DNA from: Candidatus Aenigmatarchaeota archaeon
GTDB taxonomy: Archaea > Aenigmatarchaeota > Aenigmatarchaeia > QMZS01
Assembly: GCA_030600555.1 (NCBI GenBank)
Contig: JAUVLW010000004.1
Coordinates: 1 to 47,955 of the forward strand
Direction: 5' to 3'
DNA: 47,955 nt
Shown: in pieces, positions 34,115-42,814 of the stretch
Layout: every line of letters begins with the position of its first letter
How positions within the stretch are numbered: position 1 is the first letter of the stretch
Notes under the pieces: model-generated
What the model saw: the letters and a program-made list of their open reading frames with translations, nothing else
Database searches by the model: none
Told to the model about the DNA's origin: nothing
Program-made: the position numbers and the translations under genes

Positions 34115-34253
34115 AATTATTGTTAATAAATAAACTTAGTTATCACTTAATACTCATATTAAATGTTATTTTTCAGGATATTTAATACTTCAAGAAGATT
34201 TGACCTGTATTGTCAGAATTTGCTCCTTAAATACTTTAAATATCTACTTATAA

Positions 34254-35438
34254 ATGGTAAAAGAATGTAACCATGACTTAAGTCCTGGAAATAACTTAAA
34301 TGAAGTTGACAGTCAAATAGCAGAAACAAACAGATATTTAATAGAATTGGAAGAAAATCCTGTATCCGATCCAAGAGCAATTGAAATGGTGAAAAGAACA
34401 GGACAGTACGCAAAAAGCAGAGGCGCACCAGTTCCAGATTATGTTCTTTCAGGTTATGATACAAACCAATTAACAAAATTACTTGCAAAAGGTGCTTCAG
34501 AAGAAGAGTTAACAAAATTTTATGAAGATCCAATAAAAAGTAAGATGGATTTAGATGTAAAGGATTACAATTCTTTAGGAATGGTCGAGTTAAATAATTA
34601 TAACATCAACCTAAAAAAATTCTTTGAATTACCAACAGAAAAAAAAGTTAGTTATCTCAGCAAACTTAAAAACTTTGGAAAGAAAGCAATCCCTGTTGCT
34701 CTTGCAGCATCTTTATTGGCAGCGCCTGTTGCAGCATTCTACGATCAACCTCAAATCAATAATTTATTTTTTCTCCAGAAGTATAATAAAACTAACTATA
34801 TTTATGATTTTGATGATATTTTAAATAGATATGATGATTTTAATGAAATATATAAATCTTTAGATGAACCAATAATACCCCCTGATGAAATAATTAAAAT
34901 GTTGGAGGACGATAATAAAATGATTGATATTTCTAAACCTGATTTAGCCATTTTGTTAGCGATCTGCTCAGAAGAAACCTCAGCAGTTTCTCCTTATGTA
35001 ATTTGTGTGGACACAAATGGAAATAAAAAACCAGACACTTTATTTGCTATGTACTCCAGCCAAAGGAAGGGTGGTGAATTAACCTCTGCTGTAGAGGTAC
35101 CAGAAAAATACTATGGCTTAAATGGAAAAAGAATTCTTTTTATATCCAATCCAGATTATTTAATAAATCCATTTGATACTCTAGGTCCCGATGATTCTAA
35201 TATTGTAAATCTATTACATTTCAATAATCCCTCAATGATAAACTTTGGGGATAAACCTACAATAATCCATTGGGAAGATGCAGTCGGAAAAACTTTAGAC
35301 GAACTTGGACTGGATGAATATGAAGTTAAGAATAGGGGCTTAGATATAAAAGAAGAAACTCCCGGATTTGGAAGTATTGCTGTTTTAGGGGCAGGCGCAG
35401 CTGCTTATCTTGGCAAAAAATATAGAAAAAGAAATTAA
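34254..35438 (+). CDS. Protein with internal signal-like helix and PGF-CTERM-like end
   Basis: 394 residues. Residues 1-143 are soluble, charged and Lys/Glu-rich. Then comes KKAIPVALAASLLAAPVAAF (143-162), which looks like a signal peptide with an A-x-A site, but in the middle of the chain. The rest (about 163-365) is acidic and beta-rich, and the last 26 residues are TPGFGSIAVLGAGAAAYLGK then KYRKRN, very like the PGF-CTERM tripartite signal (PGF, helix, basic tail) handled by archaeosortase. The N-terminal part either stays in the cytoplasm as a type II anchor, or an inner start gives a secreted form. No family recognised. Confidence 0.6.
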   Translation: MVKECNHDLSPGNNLNEVDSQIAETNRYLIELEENPVSDPRAIEMVKRTGQYAKSRGAPVPDYVLSGYDTNQLTKLLAKGASEEELTKFYEDPIKSKMDLDVKDYNSLGMVELNNYNINLKKFFELPTEKKVSYLSKLKNFGKKAIPVALAASLLAAPVAAFYDQPQINNLFFLQKYNKTNYIYDFDDILNRYDDFNEIYKSLDEPIIPPDEIIKMLEDDNKMIDISKPDLAILLAICSEETSAVSPYVICVDTNGNKKPDTLFAMYSSQRKGGELTSAVEVPEKYYGLNGKRILFISNPDYLINPFDTLGPDDSNIVNLLHFNNPSMINFGDKPTIIHWEDAVGKTLDELGLDEYEVKNRGLDIKEETPGFGSIAVLGAGAAAYLGKKYRKRN

Positions 35439-35463
35439 CTGAATCAAAATAAAATACTCTTTA

Positions 35464-36549
35464 TTAATCAGGATATTTAATACCCAAAGTAACATTACGC
35501 ATTAACAAGGATTCTGGTCCATAATCTCTTGATTTCTGCAGACCCACATAAACATCAATATTTTTTTCATCTTTTGCAAAACCATAAAATTTATCATCTG
35601 CGTAAAAGGTTTTTGTTTTAAGAAGTTCGTTCACCCATTCAGGATTATGCTCTGAATCGAGACCTAAATTTATAAATTTTATCTGAGTTCCCTGCGGCAA
35701 CGGCGGATTAACGGCTAAACTTGGGTTATTATCAATCCAAGGCACGAGTTTATTATTATATGCTCCCAATGATTTATTAACCAAATAACAGGTTTCTCCA
35801 TCATCAATTCCATAATCATAATGCAGATATTGCCCGGAATTATCTATATTATCCCCTTTCCCGGAACCATCTATTTTAATTTGCTTAATAAAATCAGATT
35901 TGTAACTTCCAAGCGAGTTTCCATAGGAATCAAAAACTTCAATCTTTGGGTCCTCATAGAGGTTTTCATTAATATCCTGATAAGAAGTTATTGTCCACCC
36001 TGATGAAATATCATATTCACTTAAATCAGCTGCAAGAGAATCATTCTCAATATAATTTTCCACAGATTTTTCAAGTAAATCATCATTTGATTCAATGCAA
36101 CCTGAACCCATTATAGCAACGCTGGCAATTAATCCAATCAATATATAACTTCCTAATTTTTTCATATTGTTCATTATTCTCTTCTTTCCTTCACCCATAT
36201 TATTAGTTATTGGAGAAAATATACTTCTGGGAAAATATCCTTTATCTTTCTCCGTAAGTTTTATTTTGTTGGTATCTGCATAATTTGTTAAATTATTTAA
36301 GACTTCTTTTTTGTATTCTTCCAATTCAGATTCCATATTTACTTCAGCATAAATCATCCCTTTAGAAGTCCTAACAGGTATTCTATAATTTGTTTTTGAA
36401 TGAAGATAACTATTTAAAAAATTGACCGGGTCAAAATCAATAAGTTCATAAATATTTTCAATTGTTTCATTTTTATCTTTTGCCGCAACTTCTACCATTG
36501 CGTCTATTTCTGTGAGAGAATCTATTGCGTCCTCAAATAATTGTGTCAT
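35464..36549 (-). CDS. Lipoprotein with long cytoplasmic-type N-terminal extension
   Basis: 361 residues from ATG 36549, chosen because it overlaps the upstream stop by ATGA (the frame also opens at 36564). Residues 1-125 are hydrophilic. A complete lipoprotein signal follows: MKKLGSYILIGLIASVAIMG, then SGC with the lipid Cys at about 151. Inner Met codons near 36174 and 36165 could start a normal lipoprotein. The outer domain contains LVPWIDNNPSLAVNPPLPQG and TQIKFINLGLD, faintly like double-psi-barrel folds (weak inference). Last gene of the glycan operon. Confidence 0.65.
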   Translation of the reverse strand: MTQLFEDAIDSLTEIDAMVEVAAKDKNETIENIYELIDFDPVNFLNSYLHSKTNYRIPVRTSKGMIYAEVNMESELEEYKKEVLNNLTNYADTNKIKLTEKDKGYFPRSIFSPITNNMGEGKKRIMNNMKKLGSYILIGLIASVAIMGSGCIESNDDLLEKSVENYIENDSLAADLSEYDISSGWTITSYQDINENLYEDPKIEVFDSYGNSLGSYKSDFIKQIKIDGSGKGDNIDNSGQYLHYDYGIDDGETCYLVNKSLGAYNNKLVPWIDNNPSLAVNPPLPQGTQIKFINLGLDSEHNPEWVNELLKTKTFYADDKFYGFAKDEKNIDVYVGLQKSRDYGPESLLMRNVTLGIKYPD

Positions 36550-37592
36550 TTTATAGAATCCCAAACCTTCCTAATAGCCCCGCAAACCTGTTGAATTTCT
36601 CCATTTTTCATGGATGGATAAATTGGTATTGAAATTGCTCTATTGTGGGCTTTTTCAGTGTTTAGAAACTCATCACTTTCCAAATCAAAATACTGGTGAA
36701 GTGGTTTGAAAACAGGTTTTGCGCAGTCTACCCCAAGTTTTCCCATTTCTTCAATATACTTGTCTGGATTATCCACTTCAATAACATACCTGAAGAATAT
36801 ACTATTTTCTGTGTTTGGAATAACCTGACCCACTTCTTCAAAAACCTCAGTATACACTCCAGCAATATTCTTTCTTTTATCAACAAAAGAATCCAATTTC
36901 TTCAACTGGCTCCTTCCCATAGCTGCCTGAAAATCAGTCAGGGAATAATTATGAGCAGTGTTATAATTTTCTCTTTGATTATATTTTGTTAAATCATTTA
37001 ATTTTTCAATAATTTCTTCTGAATCAGTTAAGACCATTCCACCCTGACCTGTGGTAAGAACCTTTGTGGCATAAAATGAATATATGGATAAATCTGTAAA
37101 ACTCCCAACCTTTTTTCCGTTGTATTCAGCTCCAACAGACTGGGCGCAATCTTCAATAACTGGAATTTCGAGTTTTGTAATTTTATTAAGGTCTGCGGGG
37201 ATTCCAAACAAGTGCGGAACTATCACGCATTTTGTATTCTCTGATTTTTTTTCTTCGATTGAATTATAATCAATATTATAACCATCGGGTTCGATATCCA
37301 CAAATATTGGGGTTGCCCCTGTGTAATCAACCGCATTTAGAACTGAAGAACAAACATAACTTGGCAATATTACTTCGTCCCCGGTCTTTGCATCAAGACC
37401 CATCAACGCAAGGTGCAAGGCATTGGTTCCTGAATTTACAGCAACGCCTCCCCGCACCCCAATATAATTGCTTAAATCATTTACGAAAAGATTTGTTTCT
37501 TCGCCGGAAGCAATATATTTGCTTCGTAAATTAGAAACAATCACTTCAAGATCAGTTTCATTAATTGATGGTCTTGAATGCGACACTCTCAT
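36546..37592 (-). CDS. DegT/DnrJ/EryC1-type sugar aminotransferase
   Basis: 348 residues, PLP-dependent. It would add an amino group to a keto-sugar nucleotide. Family signs: AVNSGTNALHLALMGLDA, GDEVILPSYVCSSVLNAV, VIEDCAQSVGAEYNGKKVG and the PLP Lys in YSFYATKVLTTGQGGM. Overlaps both neighbours by four bases (ATGA), so it is translationally coupled with the GNAT upstream and the lipoprotein downstream. With that acetyltransferase it suggests synthesis of an N-acetylated amino sugar. Confidence 0.92.
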   Translation of the reverse strand: MRVSHSRPSINETDLEVIVSNLRSKYIASGEETNLFVNDLSNYIGVRGGVAVNSGTNALHLALMGLDAKTGDEVILPSYVCSSVLNAVDYTGATPIFVDIEPDGYNIDYNSIEEKKSENTKCVIVPHLFGIPADLNKITKLEIPVIEDCAQSVGAEYNGKKVGSFTDLSIYSFYATKVLTTGQGGMVLTDSEEIIEKLNDLTKYNQRENYNTAHNYSLTDFQAAMGRSQLKKLDSFVDKRKNIAGVYTEVFEEVGQVIPNTENSIFFRYVIEVDNPDKYIEEMGKLGVDCAKPVFKPLHQYFDLESDEFLNTEKAHNRAISIPIYPSMKNGEIQQVCGAIRKVWDSIK

Positions 37593-38092
37593 ATTAATTT
37601 TTTCTCATAAACATTTCTTAATTTATCATCTCTTCCCCTAACAACATTAAATTTTTCGTAACCCAAATTCATATAAAATTTATTTGCGGGTTCATTGTCA
37701 GGTAATGCTTTTAACTGAGAATATATTATATCCCGGTCGCGACATGCATCAAAATATTTATTCATCAATTGCTTTCCAACCCCATTTCCGCGATGAGGGG
37801 AATCTATAATTATTTTATTGACTCTGGATAAAACAGGATTGTATTTTGAACCAATAAGGTATCCAATTATTGAATCTTCTGTTTCAGCGGAAAAACTTAA
37901 TTCTTTTTTCATAGGCAACTCAAAAAAGAAATTTTCCAAAGTCCAGGGTTCTTCTCCAAGCTCAGTCCAGTTTGATTCTATTGCCAATAATTTATTGAAA
38001 TTGTCTGTTATATATTCCGGGGTTAAATTAACAATCTCAAATTCACTTTCAGGTTTATTTGTTGTTTCCAGATGATATCTATTACCACTCAT
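37589..38092 (-). CDS. GNAT acetyltransferase
   Basis: 167 residues from ATG 38092; the frame extends to 38128, but the shorter start overlaps the end of the glycosyltransferase by 11 bases and fits the rest of the operon. GNAT motif A is RVNKIIIDSPHRGNGVGKQL (acetyl-CoA loop), with a C-terminal PANKFYMNLGYEKF. Likely N-acetylates the amino group installed by the aminotransferase downstream. Confidence 0.85.
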   Translation of the reverse strand: MSGNRYHLETTNKPESEFEIVNLTPEYITDNFNKLLAIESNWTELGEEPWTLENFFFELPMKKELSFSAETEDSIIGYLIGSKYNPVLSRVNKIIIDSPHRGNGVGKQLMNKYFDACRDRDIIYSQLKALPDNEPANKFYMNLGYEKFNVVRGRDDKLRNVYEKKLI

Positions 38093-39884
38093 TTTTCCAC
38101 TTCCCGGTTTTGCCTGTAAGAATATCAAAACTCACTTTAGCCCCGGATCCAAGCCATAATGCAGATGACAAAGCTTTGTATGCTGTTATGTGATGATAAT
38201 GTTTTAGGGTATGGGCAAGCTCTTTAGGTATCTTTTTTGATTCTCCTGAAAGCGCTGGGAATACTGCGGGTGTTGCAAATGACAATAAAGTATCTCCAAT
38301 TAAGAAATATTTTGCAAGATCTGGATCAAAACAAGCTATTACCGGCAATGAAACTACTGTCCCTGCGTATAATAAAGACTCAACAACACCAGGAGCAACT
38401 GTGGAATAAGCCAAAGAATTACCTTTGGATCTTGGCGCAAATATTTTTTTATGATTCCATATATTTTGCCAGGTTCCTTTATTCCAACGATAAGTTTGTT
38501 TAAGTTGATCTTTTAAAGTTGGCACATCTTCAGCAGTTACTTCGGCTTCAGGAGCAAATCCCACTTTATACCCTTCTTCCTGCAATCTCCAGGTGTAAGC
38601 CGCATCTTCTGTTTGTGAATTGGTTGGCAGTTCGATCTCCTGCAATACATCAGATTTTACCATAAATGAAGCACCGCAAACTGTTGGCATTGCTCTCCTG
38701 TATTCCTGCGCAACTTTTCTAAACTTACTCAATCTATTTGTCCATTCTTTTCCATAATAAAAATATTCCGCCAGTTTGGTTTCTGGTTTAGTAACATAAC
38801 CATAAGATGTTACTGCCGCAATATTATCTTCAGTAAATCCTTCGACCATTTTTTCTATTGTATCCAGAAATAATTCCACATCTCCATCCATAAAATAAAC
38901 ATAATCCCCAAGATCAACTTCCGGATCCCTTACCAATTCATTAATTTTCTTGCCTTTTGAAATCACACCGCTTTTTGACCAGTAATGAACATCCGGAAAC
39001 TCTTCACTTAATTTATTTATTACGTCTCTCGCATGGTCCTGCGGCAAATCAGAATCTGAAATATAAATATTTTTTAGATTATAATTTTGACTGAGCACAT
39101 TTCTTATAGTTTTTTCAATGTTTAGTTCATGTTTATGGGTTGAGATTACAACAGTAACTTCGTTGCCTGATTTTTTGGTCTGATTAAGTTCATCCACAGA
39201 ATCATATAAATCATCTGAATCAGGGTATTCTTCTTTATCGGGTTTAATTTGCAGATAATTCTCTGCGACTTGTTTTTCTTTTTTATTCAAAAAAGAAGGC
39301 AGATATTTCATAACACTTTCTTTAAAATTTGTTTTTTCTGTTTCCTGCAAATATTCAATTATTTCTGTTTCCAAATTAGGATTTTCTGTTAGTTTTCCAA
39401 CTTTCTTTAAAACAGATTTTTTATAATTCTGGTCTTTCATGTTTTCAACAAAATTACTTACAATTTCTTTTCCTTCGTCTGTCTCAAAATTTTCATCCAA
39501 TTCATCCAGAATTCCCAGAGCTTTTTGCGAGGTCTTTATATCTTTGTAACATAATCCTGCGGTAATACCCATTAAACCCACCAGTCCTGCCTGCACATAA
39601 GGCATAAAAGAATTATCATATGTGTTCCCAAGAATTGTTTCCCCCAATTCATGCAAAGGTATTCCAACAGATTCATATAAAGCTCCGCTGTCGCCATATA
39701 ATCCCCCATTACCCGGATAAGTCGTAAACAAAGCTGCGCCTTCTCCAGATTCTACTTTAAGATAATTTTTTAATTTGTTGGAATATTCGTTTAATTTTTT
39801 CTTTGAGGTTTTTTCTCTTAATTTTTTATATCCTAAAGTTGCAACATCTATTGAGAATGTTAAAGGCACTGGAACTGCTACCAT
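38082..39884 (-). CDS. Membrane GT2-family glycosyltransferase with long N-terminal part
   Basis: 600 residues. Core GT-A domain at about 240-500: VTVVISTHKHELNIEKTIRN, the DxD motif YFMDGDVELF, acceptor TEDAAYTWRL and a Q-x-x-R-W motif as QTYRWNKGTW, as in processive polysaccharide synthases. C-terminal hydrophobic segments (LLYAGTVVSLPVIACF). The first 240 residues are unusual: a possible signal-like start, a segment IPLHELGETILG with a HELGE motif (similar to but not HExxH), a membrane helix and a helical linker. Start overlaps the WbqC stop by seven bases. Confidence 0.83.
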   Translation of the reverse strand: MVAVPVPLTFSIDVATLGYKKLREKTSKKKLNEYSNKLKNYLKVESGEGAALFTTYPGNGGLYGDSGALYESVGIPLHELGETILGNTYDNSFMPYVQAGLVGLMGITAGLCYKDIKTSQKALGILDELDENFETDEGKEIVSNFVENMKDQNYKKSVLKKVGKLTENPNLETEIIEYLQETEKTNFKESVMKYLPSFLNKKEKQVAENYLQIKPDKEEYPDSDDLYDSVDELNQTKKSGNEVTVVISTHKHELNIEKTIRNVLSQNYNLKNIYISDSDLPQDHARDVINKLSEEFPDVHYWSKSGVISKGKKINELVRDPEVDLGDYVYFMDGDVELFLDTIEKMVEGFTEDNIAAVTSYGYVTKPETKLAEYFYYGKEWTNRLSKFRKVAQEYRRAMPTVCGASFMVKSDVLQEIELPTNSQTEDAAYTWRLQEEGYKVGFAPEAEVTAEDVPTLKDQLKQTYRWNKGTWQNIWNHKKIFAPRSKGNSLAYSTVAPGVVESLLYAGTVVSLPVIACFDPDLAKYFLIGDTLLSFATPAVFPALSGESKKIPKELAHTLKHYHHITAYKALSSALWLGSGAKVSFDILTGKTGKWKNEW

Positions 39885-40621
39885 GATAATTCCTTCGTCA
39901 CTCCCGCAACTTCTCCTGAACGCGGAAGATAACCTATATTAAAAAGAGCATCTATAGAGCTCATATAAGGTTCAAAATTTTTAAATCGTTGTTTATATAT
40001 TGGATGTTCATATTCCTGAAACTCAAGTTTTAAATTATTGTTAAAATAAGAAGTATCCAGATAACCTTTTCCGCCCGCGCCTGATAAATAAATATCCGCG
40101 CCAACTTCTTTTGCGGCATTTGCCAGAGTCTCGCTTGCGTTGTTTCCATTTACTTCTTCACCAAAGTCACTGAATAAAATAATTTCTGTATCTAAACCAA
40201 AACATTCTGAAATATACTTAATAAGGTCCATATTGAAATCAACCAAACTGCTTTTTGGTTCCTGATAAATTTCTTTTAATTCCGGAGAAAATTTCTCGAA
40301 AAACGGGGTCTTTTTATAATTTGCATCTATTTGCCTAATATGATAATCCGCCCAAGGAACATTATTAATTCTGCCATCCTCTTTTATTTCAATTGTGTTT
40401 AACGGAGCCATTTTTTTTTCAACAGGTATTTTCAACCATTTTCCGCCCTCATTAACTCTTATTTTATTCCGGTCATGGAATTCTTTTTTAACATATTGGG
40501 CATCGTCTCTGATAATAAACATTCCAGGTTCTGTTCCAAGTTCATCAACAGCTCTCAGCTTATCAAAAAATCCAAGATAAGGCAAATAATTGGGTTGATG
40601 CGCCGCCATTATTTTAGTCAT
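39878..40621 (-). CDS. WbqC-family protein
   Basis: 247 residues. Family start: AAHQPNYLPYLGFFDKL (His/Gln-Pro-x-Tyr), then FIIRDDAQYVKKEFHDRNKI and WLKIPVEKK, and a conserved IYLSGAGGKGYLD. WbqC-type genes sit in polysaccharide clusters and probably catalyse an unassigned step on amino sugars. Starts inside the end of the PIG-L gene (8-base overlap). Confidence 0.88.
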   Translation of the reverse strand: MTKIMAAHQPNYLPYLGFFDKLRAVDELGTEPGMFIIRDDAQYVKKEFHDRNKIRVNEGGKWLKIPVEKKMAPLNTIEIKEDGRINNVPWADYHIRQIDANYKKTPFFEKFSPELKEIYQEPKSSLVDFNMDLIKYISECFGLDTEIILFSDFGEEVNGNNASETLANAAKEVGADIYLSGAGGKGYLDTSYFNNNLKLEFQEYEHPIYKQRFKNFEPYMSSIDALFNIGYLPRSGEVAGVTKELSW

Positions 40622-41282
40622 TGTGACCCACTAATTTATTTAAAATAATGTGATTTGCGCAGAAAGCTTCTGCATAATAACCTGGAGCCTGCAGATGCTG
40701 AGCATAAAATAAAGAATCAATCTCTACTTGTCTTATATCAAAAATACCATCCCGATTTTTCTGAGAATCATAAACTTCCAATAATTCTTTTTTTTTTAAA
40801 AAATCTTCTTCTGAACCCATATGAAACACATGTGGATGAAACTCATTAATTATAGTGGAAGGAGATTTATATCTTAAAATATTTGGCACTTTCCTGCATG
40901 CAATTGCTGAGGCCTCAGATACTTTTTTATGGTCCTGATGCCGGTCGCCTTCAAAATGAATATAAACTGTAGAAGGCTCTTCTTTATCAACAACTTCTTC
41001 AATATAATCTTTTATTGTCACTAAATCAGGAAATTTGGTATCATCAAAATGGAGCATATGCAATTTATCGATTCCTATTAGTTCTGCTGCGTATTTTGCT
41101 TCTTCTAATCTTACTTTTCTGTCACCGCCTTTCTCTCCATCAGATCCGATTATGCCTATAACTCTATTGCCATTCTCAGTATGATACATAAGTCTCATAC
41201 CAGCCCCAATTTCAAAATCATCGGGGTGGGCACCTATTGCCAGAATTGTTGAACAATCTGGATTATAATTATCTTTTACCAT
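40614..41282 (-). CDS. PIG-L/LmbE-family deacetylase
   Basis: 222 residues. Zinc-dependent N-acetyl sugar deacetylase fold: AIGAHPDDFEIGAG (His, Asp, Asp metal/catalytic set) and FEGDRHQDHKKVSEA as the third metal site. First gene of a six-gene cluster with overlaps at every junction (8, 7, 11, 4 and 4 bases). It would deacetylate a GlcNAc-like sugar intermediate. Divergent from uS13 across a 205-base gap. Confidence 0.9.
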   Translation of the reverse strand: MVKDNYNPDCSTILAIGAHPDDFEIGAGMRLMYHTENGNRVIGIIGSDGEKGGDRKVRLEEAKYAAELIGIDKLHMLHFDDTKFPDLVTIKDYIEEVVDKEEPSTVYIHFEGDRHQDHKKVSEASAIACRKVPNILRYKSPSTIINEFHPHVFHMGSEEDFLKKKELLEVYDSQKNRDGIFDIRQVEIDSLFYAQHLQAPGYYAEAFCANHIILNKLVGHND

Positions 41283-41416
41283 CTTTTAATAAACAAATAA
41301 ATTATATATGCAGAATGAATTCTTTATAATATCTAAATCCATACTTTAATTAATTATTCTTTATAAAATTGAATAACTGTATTTAATTATTAATAAAATC
41401 AAAATTCTATTTATTT

Positions 41417-41467
41417 ATAGGGTTAATATCCCTAAATTATAACCAAATATCTGAATTATTACCCTAT
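41417..41467. promoter_or_regulatory. Inverted repeat upstream of uS13
   Basis: The gap 41283-41487 is A/T-rich and holds no gene. ATAGGGTTAAT (41417-41427) is mirrored by ATTATTACCCTAT (41455-41467), and an AGGG/CCCT pair lies between. The repeat ends just before TTTTTAAATTTTTAAT, a TATA-like box 15-20 bases from the uS13 start. It could be an operator or a leader hairpin for autogenous control; no experimental support. Confidence 0.35.
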
Positions 41468-41487
41468 TTTTAAATTTTTAATTATTA

Positions 41488-41973
41488 ATGGAGAAGAGAA
41501 GGATAATAAGACTAGCAAGAAAAGATTTAGACGCAACTCTATCAATTGAGAGAGCTTTATGGAAGATTAAAGGCGTTGGAAAGAATTTTAGTCACGCTTT
41601 AAGAGTTTCTCTTGGATTTGGCGCAGAAATGAAATTAAACGAGCTTTCAGAGGATGAAATCAAAAAACTCGAGGATGCGGTCTACAACCCGGACAAATAC
41701 AAAATACCTTCTTGGATGCACAATCACCAGAAAGACATGGAAACCGGTGAAGACAAACATTATATTGAATCAAACCTTATTTTGAAAAATAAGAATGAAA
41801 TTTCTTTTTTAAGGAAAATCAGGTGTTATATTGGAATCAGACATCAGTTTGGTCTTCCTGTAAGAGGTCAGAGAACTAAGAGCCACTTCAGGAAAGGAAA
41901 GACTGTTGGTGTAAGCAGGAAGAAATCAAATCCTGCTTCCAAAGGAGGAGCTGGTTCTAAAGGAGGTAAATAA
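41488..41973 (+). CDS. rps13: Small ribosomal subunit protein uS13
   Basis: 161 residues, archaeal length. Located in the head of the 30S subunit, contacting P-site tRNA. Signs: RALWKIKGVGKNFSHALR, then KIRCYIGIRHQFGLPVRGQR and TKSHFRKGKTVGVSRKK. C-terminus is Gly/Lys-rich (GGAGSKGGK) and its codons include GGAGGT, a Shine-Dalgarno-like run eight bases before the uS4 start, so translation of the two is coupled. Confidence 0.98.
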   Translation: MEKRRIIRLARKDLDATLSIERALWKIKGVGKNFSHALRVSLGFGAEMKLNELSEDEIKKLEDAVYNPDKYKIPSWMHNHQKDMETGEDKHYIESNLILKNKNEISFLRKIRCYIGIRHQFGLPVRGQRTKSHFRKGKTVGVSRKKSNPASKGGAGSKGGK

Positions 41974-41975
41974 TT

Positions 41976-42782
41976 ATGGGAGATCCAAAAAAATTAAGGC
42001 GGAAATGGAAAAGACCAAGGAAAACATTTAACACAGCTCGTATTGCCGCAGACAAAGAATTAAAGAGAGATCATGGTTTCAGGCGAAAAAAGGAAATCTG
42101 GAGACTTGATTATGCTTTTAAACACCTTATGAGAAGAGCAAGGAAGATTCTTGCCACAAAAGACAAAGAAGCTGAAGAAATATTGATGAATAAACTTATA
42201 AAAATGGGTTTGATTGAGAAAAAAGTTCATATTGATGAAATACTTAGCATGAGTTTTGAGGATTTATGCGAAAGAAGACTTCAGACAATCCTTTTCAAAA
42301 AAGATCTTGCAACTACTTTGAAACAAGCAAGACAATTCATAGCGCATAAAAAAGTGAGAGTTGGAGATAAAATGGTAAATCAGCCAAATTATATTGTGCT
42401 TAAGGACGAAGAAGATAAAATTAAATTAAAAGAGAAAATCAAGAAACCTGAAGTTGTTGAAAAACCCGCAGAAGAAACAACCGAAACTGTCTCTGAAGGA
42501 GAAAACACTGAAAAAGGAACAGAAACTCAGGAGGCTCCTGCAACAGAGAATCCTGTTGAAGAGAAAAAAAAGGGCGAAGAAGTGAAAGAGAAACCAAAAA
42601 CAGAAGAAGACAAAGAAGAAGAAGAAGTGAAAGAGGAACCAAAAATTGAAGAAGTAAAGGAAAACACGGAAAAGAAAGAGGAACCAAAAATTGAAGAAGT
42701 AAAGAAAGACACGGAAAAGAAAGAAGAAGTTAAAGAATCTGAGGAAAATCCAAAAGAAGGAGTTGAAGAAAAGAAAGAATAA
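41976..42782 (+). CDS. rps4: Small ribosomal subunit protein uS4 with acidic C-terminal tail
   Basis: 268 residues; a normal archaeal uS4 is about 170-180. The N-terminal part GDPKKLRRKWKRPRKTFNTA and the S4 RNA-binding domain (LATTLKQARQFIAHKKVRVG) are standard. From about residue 150 a long Glu/Lys tail follows with the repeat EEPKIEEVK(E/K)(N/D)TEKKE in two copies. The gene is two bases after uS13 and uses its GGAGGT. The core is secure; the tail is additional and likely disordered. Confidence 0.96.
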   Translation: MGDPKKLRRKWKRPRKTFNTARIAADKELKRDHGFRRKKEIWRLDYAFKHLMRRARKILATKDKEAEEILMNKLIKMGLIEKKVHIDEILSMSFEDLCERRLQTILFKKDLATTLKQARQFIAHKKVRVGDKMVNQPNYIVLKDEEDKIKLKEKIKKPEVVEKPAEETTETVSEGENTEKGTETQEAPATENPVEEKKKGEEVKEKPKTEEDKEEEEVKEEPKIEEVKENTEKKEEPKIEEVKKDTEKKEEVKESEENPKEGVEEKKE

Positions 42783-42814
42783 ATCAGAAATTAAAAATAA
42801 TTCTTAAGAATATT

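Noticed and set aside
42439-42712. Minus-strand Ser/Phe-rich and Leu-rich frames inside uS4
   Set aside because: Reverse-complement of Glu/Lys repeats; an artefact of low-complexity coding.
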